64,000 bases of DNA from Thermohalobaculum xanthum (GCF_016623495.1 NZ_JAEHHL010000007.1:124001-188000); one strand, 5' to 3'; shown: positions 1 to 11,300, counted from the stretch's first letter. A program made the numbers and translations. Notes: a model not told the origin generated them from the letters alone.

Positions 1-1976
1 AAGAGAAACACGTCCTCGGGAATTCCGAGGCCGGCGCGCCCCACCTGCTCGACGGGGCCGAGCGTCACGGCCTTTCCGATCCGATGCACCGGAACGCGTC
101 CCGCCGCGCAATAGGTATCGGCCACGAACGCCGTCGGGCACCAGACCTCGTCGAGCATATCGAGCGCCAGCCGATGCGCCTCCGGCAACACGCCGAACTC
201 CCACAGAAGAAAGCCGATGTTGAGCGCCAAGCGATCGCATGCCATTGCCGGCTCCAGCAACACCTGCGGGACGAGATCGGCGTTGACATGGATGAGCCGC
301 GCCGACCGACGCACCGCGGGGCCATCTGGCCTTGCGCGCGAGCCACCGCTGTCATCGACGCGCGCAAGCCCGGCATCGATGCTCCGGGTGACAGACTCGA
401 TGCCGGCCGCCCGCAGGACCCGCCGGGTCATCCCGAGATTTTCCGCCAGACCCGATCCGCCGCTGGTCAACCCGATCAGCGTGAGTTCAGGCCGGTCCGT
501 CGACGCCGGATCCGTGGCGAACCGCCCGAGCCCGTTCCGGGGCGAGGCAACCCGCCCGAGCAGGCGCCGGCCGATATCCGAGCGCCACCCGAAGCCGCTG
601 GCGGCATCTGCATCGTGCCCGCCCGCCATCAGGGCAAGCGCGAGCTCCATGCCTGAAACCGCGCCCGCACCGTTTGCGACCGGGGCCGCGAGGATGGCCT
701 CATCCTCTTGCGCAAGCCGCGGCATCGGGGCGCCCGCCGCCAGCGCGGCACCGATGCGCGACAGGGCATTCGCAAGGCGCTCGACCTCGCCCTGATCGGG
801 ACTTCCGGCCGCGACCAGCGGCGACCCGAGGCCCCCGGTGAGCGACAGGTCGCGCCACCAGGCCTCGAGCCGCTGCGCGTGGACCGAAACCGCGCTGTCC
901 GGCTCCGAGGCGGTGCCGAGAAAATGCGGCAACCCCCGCCCGGCGACGCGGCGCATCGCGCCCTCGTACCAGGCTGCCAGGCGCCGTGCCGCGCGCTGCG
1001 TGCCCGGCCGAAGTTTGGGCAAGGCTCTGAGCGACGCGCGCATGTGAACCATCAGCCGCGTAACAGTGACGCCATCGACCGTCCAGACAGGGTCGGGGGC
1101 CTCGCTGACCGCGATGGGATCGCGCGTGCCTTCCTGCATCGCCGGACAAGGGGGCATCGCCGGATCACCCGATCCCCCGCCCGCACCGGCCGTCTCACCA
1201 ACAAGATTGATCCCCCGCCGCCTCGCCACGGCCGCGGCGGCGGTCACGAGGCCAGCGATCTCTGGCGGCGAAGCCTCCGGACCGAGCTGCGCGAGCCGAA
1301 CGGGCACCGAGGCTGCGTGCCGAGCCGCGCCATCGGTCGGGTCGCCTCCCAGGGCGCGCGAAAGCGCGGCGTCGAGCGCATCGACCGACGCATCCGGTTC
1401 GAGCGCGACATCGCGCTGCAGTCTCAGGACAAGTCGTGCGAGCACGCGCGAGGGCCAGAAGCCGCGCGGCTCGCGACGCAGCACCACTGCGCGCCGTGCG
1501 CCCGCGAGCCGCCGCCACAGAACCCCAAGCTGGATCGCGGTGACGACGAGGTGAACGAACCGGCGAGTCTCGCGAAAGAACAGCACGGCGGGATCAAGGA
1601 ATACGACATCGAAGCCTTGGTCCGCGATCTCGCGCTCGAAGGCACGCAGCCCGGTCGCGGTCGAGAAATTGAGCCGCATATGCGCGTCTCCGCCCGTCCC
1701 GGCGACACTGACGCCATGAACGCGCCACCCCATCTCCGCGAGGCGCGCCGCGACGCAGGGCCCTATCGCGCCGGCGATCCCCGCGCCCGGCGGAAAGGCC
1801 GCGATCACGAGCGCGTCGCCAATCCTGCGCCGACCGGCGACCTGCTCGGGCTGATCTGCTGGCCCTCGGGCAGGCAGAGCCTCGCCCGAGGCGCATGGCA
1901 TCGCCTCTCGGAGGCCGGACGCGCATCGTGTGCCTTCGAGGGGAGAGACGCTCGAGCCCTGCGAACCGACGCTCAT
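1..1976 (-). CDS. Glycosyltransferase, GT4-like, 3' end beyond the window (partial)
   Basis: The minus strand reads without a stop from an ATG at 1976 to the window edge, giving 658 visible residues. The ATG overlaps the TGA of the KpsM-like gene (ATGA), which fixes the start and suggests translational coupling. A Rossmann-like start is visible early (DALVIAAFPPGAG). From about residue 490 the protein resembles the N-terminal half of GT4-family glycosyltransferases: LTLIGLTSGGSGLAENLG, then LIHVNADLVPQ, NIGFLLWEF and LDEVWCPTAFVADTY. The donor-binding C-terminal half lies outside the window. The roughly 400-residue section before the GT4-like part is not recognised. Its place next to capsule export genes suggests it helps build the capsule repeat unit; the sugar specificity cannot be read. 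Confidence 0.8.
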   Translation of the reverse strand, partial: MSVGSQGSSVSPLEGTRCASGLREAMPCASGEALPARGPADQPEQVAGRRRIGDALVIAAFPPGAGIAGAIGPCVAARLAEMGWRVHGVSVAGTGGDAHMRLNFSTATGLRAFEREIADQGFDVVFLDPAVLFFRETRRFVHLVVTAIQLGVLWRRLAGARRAVVLRREPRGFWPSRVLARLVLRLQRDVALEPDASVDALDAALSRALGGDPTDGAARHAASVPVRLAQLGPEASPPEIAGLVTAAAAVARRRGINLVGETAGAGGGSGDPAMPPCPAMQEGTRDPIAVSEAPDPVWTVDGVTVTRLMVHMRASLRALPKLRPGTQRAARRLAAWYEGAMRRVAGRGLPHFLGTASEPDSAVSVHAQRLEAWWRDLSLTGGLGSPLVAAGSPDQGEVERLANALSRIGAALAAGAPMPRLAQEDEAILAAPVANGAGAVSGMELALALMAGGHDADAASGFGWRSDIGRRLLGRVASPRNGLGRFATDPASTDRPELTLIGLTSGGSGLAENLGMTRRVLRAAGIESVTRSIDAGLARVDDSGGSRARPDGPAVRRSARLIHVNADLVPQVLLEPAMACDRLALNIGFLLWEFGVLPEAHRLALDMLDEVWCPTAFVADTYCAAGRVPVHRIGKAVTLGPVEQVGRAGLGIPEDVFL

Positions 1977-2761
1977 TGCAGGATCCGCCGCCGGTCATGC
2001 CAGATCAGCGCACAGCCGAGCGCCACGCTGCCGAGCACGAAAGCGACGAAATAGCCACGCGAAAGGATGAGCTCCGGGTATCCGGAGTAGACCCCGGTGC
2101 GCACCCAGTCGATCGCATGCAGCACAGGGTTCCATGCCAGCAGCTCCCGGAAAGCCGGCGGCAGGAATGACGGCACGTAGAAGACGCCCGAGATGAACAG
2201 CAGCACGCGCGAGAAGATCGCGTAGACCCGCTCGAACACGGGCATGAAGAGCCGCGAATACCCGCGGATGAGCCCCATGCCGAAGGCGAGCAACGCCGTC
2301 AGCACAAAGGCTTCGAGGCAAGTCAGGAAATCGTATGGCACGCCGTGCAGATGCTGCCAGACGACGACGCCATATCCCAATGCGATTGCCGAGACCACGC
2401 CGACCGTGAAGCGGAACCCCAGCGCCGCGATGGCGGGGGTGAACACGCCGACCGTCGCGAGGCGGCGCGGGCTCTCCAGCGTGGCGACCGCGTTCTTGAC
2501 CGCGGTCGACGTGCTGTTGAACAGATGCAGCGTCGAGATCCCGGTCAGAAGGAAAAGCGCGAAGCTGGTCCCGTAGCCTGCCGCGCGCCCCACCAGCGTG
2601 AGCAGGATGAGGAGAATCGCGAGCTGCGCTGCCGGCTCGACGAACACCCAGAAAAGGACCATCCCCTCGCGGTTGTTGCGCGGCACGAACTTGTGCCACA
2701 TCAACGTCCAGATCAGGTTCAGACGAACCGCAATTGATCCCGCAGGCGAGGTTCCGTACAA
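1973..2761 (-). CDS. kpsM: Capsule polysaccharide ABC transporter permease, KpsM-like
   Basis: 262-residue ABC-2 type inner-membrane permease with six hydrophobic stretches, the size and layout of KpsM/CtrC/RkpS proteins. The final segment has the family pattern LLFISGVFYVP followed by PVLHAIDWVRTGVY. It would form the channel for exporting the lipid-linked capsule chain together with a KpsT ATPase. The only start giving the complete N-terminus is TTG at 2761, preceded by a G-rich stretch (GGGGGC) seven bases upstream, so the start is tentative. It is the first gene of a minus-strand pair with the glycosyltransferase, divergent from the KpsE-like gene. Confidence 0.85.
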   Translation of the reverse strand: MYGTSPAGSIAVRLNLIWTLMWHKFVPRNNREGMVLFWVFVEPAAQLAILLILLTLVGRAAGYGTSFALFLLTGISTLHLFNSTSTAVKNAVATLESPRRLATVGVFTPAIAALGFRFTVGVVSAIALGYGVVVWQHLHGVPYDFLTCLEAFVLTALLAFGMGLIRGYSRLFMPVFERVYAIFSRVLLFISGVFYVPSFLPPAFRELLAWNPVLHAIDWVRTGVYSGYPELILSRGYFVAFVLGSVALGCALIWHDRRRILQ

Positions 2762-2953
2762 GTCGTGGCGCCCCCGGAGGCTGTCCGCTTGGTCACAAGG
2801 GGATCCTTATCGGCAGGATATGCGCTGTTCAAGCGCCCGGACGTGCAGAAGCACCGGGCGACAGTAGCGGGCAAGGAATGCGTGACGTCATCGCACCGGT
2901 TGACCTGGCCGATGGCGTGACCGCAAGATGAAGGTCCAAGGGGGCGAAAATCA

Positions 2954-4117
2954 ATGAAGGCCGAACGCGCCGGATCGATCCTTCCCCACCGGGTGCTGCG
3001 GCCGCAAGGTGGGGACCCGCGCAGGCGAAGCCTGTTCTGGCCTGCCGTCGGCTTCGCGGCCTTTGTCCTGCTGCCCACGCTGCTCGCCGCCGCCTATTAC
3101 TATCTGATCGCGGCCGACCGTTACGTGACGGAGTTCCGCTACGCCGTTCGGGGCGGGGCGGCGAGCCTTGGCAACGAGACCGACCAGGTCGCGGTATCGA
3201 TGGGCTCCGGCGCCGCGTTGCAGGCAGCCGCCGACAGCTTCATCCTCGAGGACTATCTGCGCTCCTACGCCGCGGTCAGCGATGTCGAGCGGACCCTGCC
3301 GCTTCGCGACATGCTGGGGCGTGACGGCGGCGACCCCATCCGGCGCTACAACGTCAACCTCCCGCCCGAGGAGATCATCGATTTCTGGAACGGCGCGCTC
3401 GACGTCCGTTTCGACGTGGTCACCGGCATCACGAGCGTGAGCGTCGCGCTCTACACGCCCGAGGATTCCGCGGCAGTTGCCAGGGCGCTGGCCGAGGAGC
3501 TCGGGATTCTGGTCGACAAGCTTTCCGAGCAGGCGCGGGAAGAGATGCTCGCCTATGTCGAGGGCGAGTTCGTGGTCGCCGAACAGCGCCTGCGCGAGTC
3601 CCTCGACGCGATCGAGGAGTTCCGCCGCGAGAACGAGCTCGTGTCTCCGACCGAGACCGCGGAGCTCGGATCCACGGTGATCGCGACGCTCACCTCCGAG
3701 GTCACCGAGCTCAGGGTCCGCCTGCGCTCGCTCATGGTCAATGTTCCCAACTCGCCGCAGATCCCTGTCCTCACGGACCGCATCGCGAGCCTCGAGGCGC
3801 AGCTCGCGGCCGAGCGCGCGGCCTTGGGCGGTCGCAGCGCCGACTCGGCGCTGCCGGGTCAGCTCAGCCTGTTCGAGCGGCTGCAGAACGAGTACCTGAT
3901 CGCACGTGACATCTACATCTCGACGCTCGAGTTGCGTCAGAAGGCGCGCTCGAACGCCACGCTCAGCATGGCGCAGCTCGTGGTCTTCGTGCCGCCGCGG
4001 CCCGCGGTCTGGTCGATCGAGCCCGTCCGGTGGCTCGAGGTGCTCATCGTGTTCAGCGCGGCGTTCCTGGTTTGGCTCATCGGGCGCATCCTGCTCGCCT
4101 CGCTGCGGACACCCTGA
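2954..4117 (+). CDS. kpsE: Capsule export inner-membrane protein, KpsE/CtrB/RkpR-like
   Basis: 387-residue polysaccharide co-polymerase/export adaptor. One membrane segment lies near the N-terminus (about residues 29-51, FAAFVLLPTLLAAAYYYLIA) and one near the C-terminus (about 360-382), with a long periplasmic region between them that has coiled-coil character (about 200-290, rich in E, R and L). The motif VFVPPRPAVW precedes the last membrane helix, as in KpsE-family proteins. In type-1/ABC capsule systems this protein links the KpsMT transporter to the outer-membrane KpsD channel. ATG 2954 has a GGGGGC ribosome site. It points away from kpsM and towards the KpsT-like gene, ending 17 bp from that gene's stop. 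Confidence 0.88.
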   Translation: MKAERAGSILPHRVLRPQGGDPRRRSLFWPAVGFAAFVLLPTLLAAAYYYLIAADRYVTEFRYAVRGGAASLGNETDQVAVSMGSGAALQAAADSFILEDYLRSYAAVSDVERTLPLRDMLGRDGGDPIRRYNVNLPPEEIIDFWNGALDVRFDVVTGITSVSVALYTPEDSAAVARALAEELGILVDKLSEQAREEMLAYVEGEFVVAEQRLRESLDAIEEFRRENELVSPTETAELGSTVIATLTSEVTELRVRLRSLMVNVPNSPQIPVLTDRIASLEAQLAAERAALGGRSADSALPGQLSLFERLQNEYLIARDIYISTLELRQKARSNATLSMAQLVVFVPPRPAVWSIEPVRWLEVLIVFSAAFLVWLIGRILLASLRTP

Positions 4118-4134
4118 AGGCGGCCATGAGCCGT

Positions 4135-4920
4135 CTAGTCGTCAGTGGCCGGGGGCTCGTCGTCTTCCGGGACCGGAGCCGGGCCGCCACGCCCGCGCCG
4201 CGGCAGGAAGTGGGCCTCGGCCTCGTCGATGCCGCTCAGCGGATGCAGACGCCCGCCCTCGAGCATCAGGCACCGGTCGGGGCCGATGCCGCGCAACTGC
4301 CCGGCCGTGGAATGCAGCCACAGAACGGCTGCGCGCTTCCGCGCCGCGCGAAACAGGGCAGCAAGCTTAGCGCGTGCGGCCGGCACCTGCGGCACCGGCA
4401 TCCCGTCCACGATATAGACGTCCGACGGCGTCAGGTAGCTCGCGCCATAGGTCAGCAGCACGCGCGACACGCCGTCCACATGCCTGAACGGCTGCGCCAG
4501 CACGTCCGGGTCGTCGAGCAGGCTCGCGACGTCCGCGAGATGATCCTGCGTCGAGATCCCGTAGGCGGCGGCGCGCAGCCCGAGGTCACGCTCGACGCTC
4601 GCCGTCATTCCGAAGCCCGTTCCCGTCCCGACGATCGGCGCCACCGGGGCCGAGGTCGCCACCCAGCCCGAATCCGGCGGGGCAACGCCCGAGAGCACGC
4701 GGCTGAGCACACTCTTTCCCGCATTGCGCCGCCCGAGGATGGCGACGCCCTCGCCCGCCCGCAGCGTGAGGCTGATGCCCGCCAGCACCTTCTTCCGGCC
4801 GTAGGAGCGTACGACGTCATGCGCCTCGAGCACGATCGCGCCCGCTGTCGTGCCGCCCGTCTGCGGGGATGCCTCGGGGTCGGCCGGAACCCCGCGGCTC
4901 TGATGGCGTTCGTCAGGCAT
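4135..4920 (-). CDS. kpsT: Capsule ABC transporter ATP-binding protein, KpsT-like, with altered catalytic motifs
   Basis: 261-residue ABC ATPase. ATG 4920 is chosen because AAGGAG lies six bases upstream; a GTG at 4938 is an alternative. Walker A is intact (GRRNAGKS, residues 63-70). The Q-loop area GFGMTASVERDL and the switch histidine (WLHST, about 201-205) are recognisable. Where KpsT proteins have YSSGM-RARL this one has HVDGVSRVLL, and where Walker B should end in D-E it reads VYIVDG, so the catalytic glutamate is glycine. The acidic, proline-rich tail is unusual. It would energise export with the KpsM-like permease, but ATP hydrolysis may be weak or need a second ATPase. It is divergent from the synthase gene. 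Confidence 0.72.
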   Translation of the reverse strand: MPDERHQSRGVPADPEASPQTGGTTAGAIVLEAHDVVRSYGRKKVLAGISLTLRAGEGVAILGRRNAGKSVLSRVLSGVAPPDSGWVATSAPVAPIVGTGTGFGMTASVERDLGLRAAAYGISTQDHLADVASLLDDPDVLAQPFRHVDGVSRVLLTYGASYLTPSDVYIVDGMPVPQVPAARAKLAALFRAARKRAAVLWLHSTAGQLRGIGPDRCLMLEGGRLHPLSGIDEAEAHFLPRRGRGGPAPVPEDDEPPATDD

Positions 4921-5303
4921 GAACGGCTCCTTGCGCACCCGGCTCTCGCACGCGACGGCGGGTGCTTCAGTGGCGCGAAGTAAAGCCGTGCGCCGCGAGC
5001 GTGGTCAACCGTCGCAGCGCATGATCGCTGCATTCGGATTAGTTGTTTGATCCTGTGGCCGGGCAGGCTAACCTTTGATTGTCCTTCGGGGCGGTGGGGA
5101 ATGCTGCGCAAAATGGTGTGACGCCCCGCGTTGGATCGGCCGGACGGCAGCGATTGCAGAGGCAGCGATTGCAGAGTATGGCGCCAACGGCTTTTCGTTC
5201 CTTGGTTCGGTGGTAGGGACTGGTGCACAAACGCCTTGGCGGCGTTGGAGAGCAGTGACACGAGGTGAGCAGAGCACCTCATGTGGTGGGGGAAAATGCC
5301 CGA
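4921..5303. promoter_or_regulatory. Divergent intergenic region between kpsT-like and rkpA-like genes
   Basis: 383 bp with no credible gene, and lower G+C than its surroundings. It must hold promoters for both directions. A weak plus-strand sigma-70-like candidate is TTGTTT (5043-5048), a 17-base spacer and GGCTAA (5066-5071). It also contains a perfect 15-bp tandem duplication (5147-5176). A GTG at 5265 is an alternative start for the synthase and would place the last 39 bp inside the gene. Confidence 0.4.
5147..5176. repeat. Perfect 15-bp tandem duplication in the synthase leader
   Basis: The unit GCAGCGATTGCAGAG occurs twice head to tail, at 5147-5161 and 5162-5176. It sits between the likely promoter and the synthase start, so copy-number change could alter the leader without touching a coding frame. 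Direct observation; function unknown. Confidence 0.9.
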
Positions 5304-8300
5304 ATGACGAGCCGGCACGACCGAGAGCTGGTCGAAATCGCGATCAGCGGACTTGCGTGCCGCCTGCCTGGTGCCTCCGATCCCGCGGAGTTCTGGCGCC
5401 TGCTGTCCGAGGAGCGCGTGAGCATCGCGCCGATCCCGCCCGATCGGTGGAACGCCCGCCGTTTCCTGCACCCCGACCGGCGGATGGCCGGCCGCAGCTA
5501 CACGATGTCGGCGGGCCTGATCGACGGCATCTGGGAATTCGACCCCGGCTTCTTCGGCATCTCGGCACGCGAAGCCGCTCAGATGGACCCCCAGCAGCGC
5601 ATCCTACTCGAGGTTGCCTATGAGGCGATCGATGCGGCCTGCCTGAAGCCCGAGATCCTTTCCGAGGGGCGAACCGGCGTCTATGTCGGCGCCTCCTCGA
5701 TGGACCACTCGCAGCGCTTTGCCGCGGACCCCGCCGCGATTGGCGCGCAGTTCATGACCGGCAACACCCTCTCGATCCTGTCGAACCGCATCTCGCATGC
5801 CTTCGACCTCAAGGGACCGAGCTACACGGTCGACACCGCCTGCTCGTCATCGTTCTACGCGCTGGATCACGCGGTTCGCGCGCTTGCGGATGGCGAGATC
5901 GACACCGCGATCGTGGGCGGTGTGAACGCGATCCTCCAGCCCTATAACTTCGTGGGCTTCTCGCGCGCGTCGATGCTCTCGCCGACGGGGCTCTGCCGTG
6001 CCTTCGATGCCGCCGCGGACGGCTATGTCCGGGCCGAAGGCGCCGTCGCGCTCGTCCTGCGCCGGCTCGAGAGCGCCCGCGCCGAGGGCGAACCCGTGCG
6101 CGCGGTTCTGATGGGAACCGGGGTGAACTCGGATGGCCGCACGATGGGCCTCGCACTGCCGTCGGGCGAGAGGCAGGCGGCGCTGCTCGAGACGGTCTAC
6201 CGGCGGCTTGGCATCGAGCCCGACCGCCTCGCCTTCATCGAGGCGCACGGCACGGGCACCCCGGTCGGCGACCCGATCGAGGCGCACGCGATCGGCAAGG
6301 TTCTGGGCAAGGGCCGCGCGCGGCCGCTGCCGATCGGCTCCGCCAAATCGAATGTCGGGCATCTCGAGCCTGCCTCGGGCCTGGTGGGGCTGATTAAGGC
6401 CGCCCTCGCGCTCGAGAACGGCACGGTGCCGCGCAGCCTGCATGTCGAGCAGGTGAACCCGCACATCCCGCTCGACGACCTGGGCTTGCAGGTTGCGACC
6501 GAGGCGCTGCCCGTCCCGCCGCATCCCGACGGCGCGCCCTGGGTCGCGGGCATCAACAATTTCGGCTTCGGTGGCGCGAACGCGCATGCCGTCCTGCGCG
6601 AGGCGCTGCCCGCCGAGCGTCCCGCCTCGCCGCCCGAGCCGTTGACCTCGCAGGCATCGTTGCCGCCGCTGATCCTTACCGCCGCGAGCGGCGAGAGCCT
6701 CGCCCGCCAGGCCGCCGCATGGTCGGCGCGCGTCGCCGGCACCTCGGCTGCCGAGGCGACGGCGCTGATCGCGACCGCCGCGCATCGACAGGCCCGCCAC
6801 CGACACCGCGCGGTCGTGCTGGGCGACACCGTGAGCGCGCTCGTGACCGAGCTCGACAGCCTCGGCGCCGGAACGTCGCTCGTGAACACCGCGGTCGCGA
6901 CGGCTGCCGACCGGGCCGGACAGACCGCCTTCGTGTTCTCGGGGAACGGCGCGCAATGGCCCGGGATGGGGTGTGATCTCTATGCCGGCGACGCCGCCTT
7001 CCGCGCGGCCTTCGACCGTGTCGCCGACGCATTCCGCGCACAGAGCGGGACCGACGACCCGACGTCAGACCTCGCGGACCTCCTGCAGGACCCCGAGCTC
7101 GGCGCGCGCATCGAGGAAAGCGAGGTCGCGCAACCCCTGATCTTCGCGATCCAGGTCGCCCTGGTCGAGGCGCTGGCCGGGCGCGGAGTGCGGCCCGATG
7201 CCGTCGCCGGACATTCGGTCGGCGAGGTCGCGGCGGCCTGGGCCGCCGGCGCGCTGAGCCTCGAGGACGCGGTGCGGCTGATCCGCGTGCGCGCACGCGC
7301 CGTGCGGCCCCTGGCCGGGCGCGGCGGCATGGCGGCCGTGCTCGCCAGCGCCGAGACCGTCCAGGGCATGCTGGACGAGCTTGGCATGCAGGCCGAGATC
7401 TCGGTCGCCGGCGACAACAGCCCCCGCAGCGTCACGATCTGCGGCGACGCGGACGCGCTCGACCGCTTTGGGCACAGTGCCCGCAAGCGGCGCATCGCGG
7501 TCCGACGCCTCGCGGTCGCCTATCCCTACCACGGTCCCGCGATCGACGAGATCCGCGACGAGCTGCTGAGCGGCCTTGCCGAACTCGCGCCCCGCCCCGC
7601 CAAGCTGGCTTTCGTGTCGACCACGACGGGCGCCCGGGCCGAGGGCGAATGCCTGGGCGCCACGCATTGGTGGCACAACGCGCGCGACGCCGTGCGCTTT
7701 CGCGGGGCGGTCGGCGCGCTCGACGAGGTCGGCTGCACGGTGTTCGTCGAGATCGGGCCGCGCCCGGTCCTCCCCAGCTATGTCGGCGATACCCTGGACG
7801 GACTTGGCCGCGCCGGCGCCGTGCTTGGAACGATCGAGGGCCCCGGAAAATCCGCGACCATCGACATGATGGCGGCGCGCGCCGTCGCCTGTGGCGCGAG
7901 GGTGGACGCCGAGCGGTTCTTCGGCCCGCCCCTTCCCGCGCGGCACGACCGGCCGGCCTACAGCTGGGACCATGCGACCCACCGGGTGCCCGCGACCAGC
8001 GAGGAGCTCGACGTCCTGGGCTCGGCGATCGATCATCCGCTGCTCGGATGGCGTCCCTGGCACGGCGAAGGCACGTGGCGCGCGCAGCTCGACGTCGCGT
8101 CGCTGCCCTGGCTTGGCGATCACGCGATCGAGGGCAGCGCCGTGATGCCGGCGGCAGGCTTTGCCGAGATCGCGCTCGCGGCCGGCGCCGAGAGCCTGGG
8201 AACGCGCGCCCTCGAGCTGAGCGATTTCGACATCGTCAGCCCGCTCGTCTTCGAGGCACCGGGCCTCGTGACGCTGCGAACCGAACTCGAGCGCGAGACC

Positions 8301-11300
8301 GGCATCGTACGGATCGAGAGCCGGCCTTCAGGCAGCACGGACGACTGGCGCCTCCATGCCCGCGGCACCATCCGCCGCGCGCCCGGCGGCGCGAACCTGC
8401 CCCTGGACGACGCCACGGATGATGCCGCGCCGGTCGGACGGCTCGCATGGACCGGCGAGCGGCTCTACCGGATGCTGGCGCAGGCGGGGCTCGAGTACGG
8501 ACCGGCGTTCCAGCTGGTCACCAGCCTGAGCGCCGATGGCCCCGGCGCGATCTCCGAGCTCGCGGAAGCCGACGCGGCGCCGGGAGCCAACTTCGTGCTC
8601 CACCCCGCCAGCCTCGACGCCGCATTCCATGCGCTCTTCCCTCTCGTGGGACGCGCCTTGCGCGAGCAGGGCCTGCCCGAGGAGGGCAGCTTCCTGCCGA
8701 TCCGGCTCGGTCGCCTCACGACCTTCGCGCAGCCCGAACCCGCCGAGGCCGGGTCCGTCATCCGCCATGCCCAGGTCGAACTCGTCCGGCTGACCGAGTA
8801 TGGGGCGGAAGCCGCGATCACGCTGGGCAACGCGCAGCAAACGCCCATCGCGCGCATCGAGGGCATGCGCCTGCGCCGCGTCCGCTCGAGGCGGCGGCTT
8901 CGCGACACCCCGATCGCGTGGGCCGAAACGCTGGTTCCACTCGCTGAGCCCGGGGCCGCGGTGCCCGTTCCGGATGGCTGGAGCGCGCCGCGGGAGCGCC
9001 TGCATGGCCTTGGCATCATCCCGGAGGCCGATCAGGCTCCGGAACCCGACGCGGGCGCGCTTATCGCCGACGCCGCGGCGCGGCGCATTGCCTGGGACGC
9101 GGTCGAAAGCCTTGCGGGAGCCAGCCGGCAGATCGACCGGAACGGAGGCAGCAGCGTCCACCCCTCGGCGCGGTCGCTCTTCGCGCGCGTCGCCGGTGTC
9201 CTCGAAGCCGATGGCGGGCTGCTCGCCGTCGCGAGCGACACGATGACGGGCGAACCCGAGACAGAGACGAAAGCTGCGGTAACCCCGTCATCGGGCGTGC
9301 TCGGCCTTGCGCGGGACTGCCCATACCCGCCGCTCGATGCGCTGATCGAGGCCCTGATCGCCGAGGCCCCCGAGCGCGCGGCAGACCTTGCGAGCCTGAC
9401 GCGCCTGGCCGCCTGTCTCGAACCCGCACTTCGCGACGGGCTCGACGATGACGCCAGGGCTGCGGCCCCGGGACATCTCGCCAGCCACGCGCCGGCGCGA
9501 CGCGCGCTTTGGGCCGCGATCGAGCGGATGGGGCTCGATCTTGGCGGGTCATGGCCCATGGGCGATCGGCTCGCGCTGCTCGTCCTCGGCGATGTCCCGC
9601 CGGATGTCGCGGCCCGGCTGGCGGGCCTGCCGGGCCTTACCCGCCTCGTGCTGAGCGACCCCGAGCGGGAGGTGAGCGAGCGCCTCGCCCTCGCCCTGTC
9701 CTCGCAGACGGCCACGCGCGTCGCCCATTGGGATGCGCTGGAAGGGCCATTCGACGTCGTGCTGTCGGGCGACGCCCTTTGGCGGGTCGACAATCCAGCG
9801 CGCGCGCCTCTCCGCGGTCCTCGCGCCAGGCGGCATCCTGGCCGCCGTCGAGGGCCTCGGCGATCTTGTCACCGATCTCGAGGCCGGCCTTGCCGCGGCG
9901 TGGTGGAACGGCGCCTCGAGCGGCGGGCCGCGCCACGGGAAGGCGTCGCTGGCGCGCAGCCTGACGGCCGCGGGCCTCAAGCTTTCCGGGCCGTGGCCGC
10001 TCGACCGGAGCGAGACCGCGGCCATGGTCGCGGTGGCGCGGCGTCCGGTGACAGGTGCCGCAGCGACGAAGGTCGACGGCCTGGACACGACCGGCACCGA
10101 GGATCAGCACCCAACAGACGTTGCGCCGCCGCCCCGCGCTGCGCTGCATCACGCGGCATCGGCGCCGGAAGAGGCCGCGGCATACGCCCGCGAGCTCTCG
10201 CAGCTCGGCTGGCAGGTGCGGCTGGTGGCACACCCTCCGAGCGCGGAAGACGACGCGGCCGCGGCGATCGGGCTATCGTGCGAGGGCGAGACCGCCATCG
10301 TCACACCCTGGCCAACCCAGCGCCAGGGCGGGCCCGACCCGCGCATCGAACTCTGCCGCCGCCTCGCCGTCGAGAGCAGCGATGGGACGCCGATCTGGCT
10401 CCTCACGCGCGGCGGACGCCCGGCCGAGCGCACCGGACAGCCGGCGGCCCCGCGCCGTCCTTCGGACGCGGCGCTCTGGGGCCTCGGTCGCGTGATTGCA
10501 AACGAGTTTCCAGCCTGCATCGTCCGCCAGATCGACATCGACCCCGCCCTCGACAGCGCGACGGCGGGCCCGCGCCTTGCCCGGCTGATCGCCGCGCCGG
10601 GACCCGAGCGCGAACTGGTGATAGACGGCGACGGCGTCGCGGCGCCGCGGCTCGGCGCCCTCGGTGACCCGACAGCAGCCGCTGCGGATGCCCGCGCCGG
10701 CGCCGAGGGATGTCGCCGCCTCGCGCTGGGGCGCGAGGGGGCCGTCGACACGCTGCACTGGGCCTCCGGCATGCGCCGCGCCCCGGCCGACCACGAGGTC
10801 GAGATCGAGGTTGCAGCGACAGGGTTGAACTTCCGCGACCTGATGTGGGCGCAACGCCTGCTGCCGCCCGAGGCACTCGAGGACGGTTTTGCCGGCCCGA
10901 CCCTCGGCATGGAATGCGCGGGCATCGTCACCCGCGCCGGCAAGGCGTCGGGCTTCGACGCCGGCACCCGGGTCGTCGCCTTTGCGCCCGCGGCCTTCGC
11001 GAGCCACGTCACCCTGGACGCGACCTTTGCCGCCGCGCTGCCAGAGGGTGTCTCGCTCGAAGCGGCGGCGGGGCTGCCTGCCATATTCCTGACCGCGCAT
11101 TACGGCCTCGTGGAACTCGCAGGGCTCTCGGAGGGCGAGAGCGTGCTGATCCATGGTGCCGCCGGCGGCGTCGGCCTCGCGGCAATCCAGGTCGCGCGAA
11201 TGCGCGGGGCCCGGGTCTTCGCCACGGCGGGGCGGCCGGCCAAGCGCAAGCTGGTCACCCTGATGGGCGCCGAGGCAGTGTTCGACAGCCGCAGCCACGC

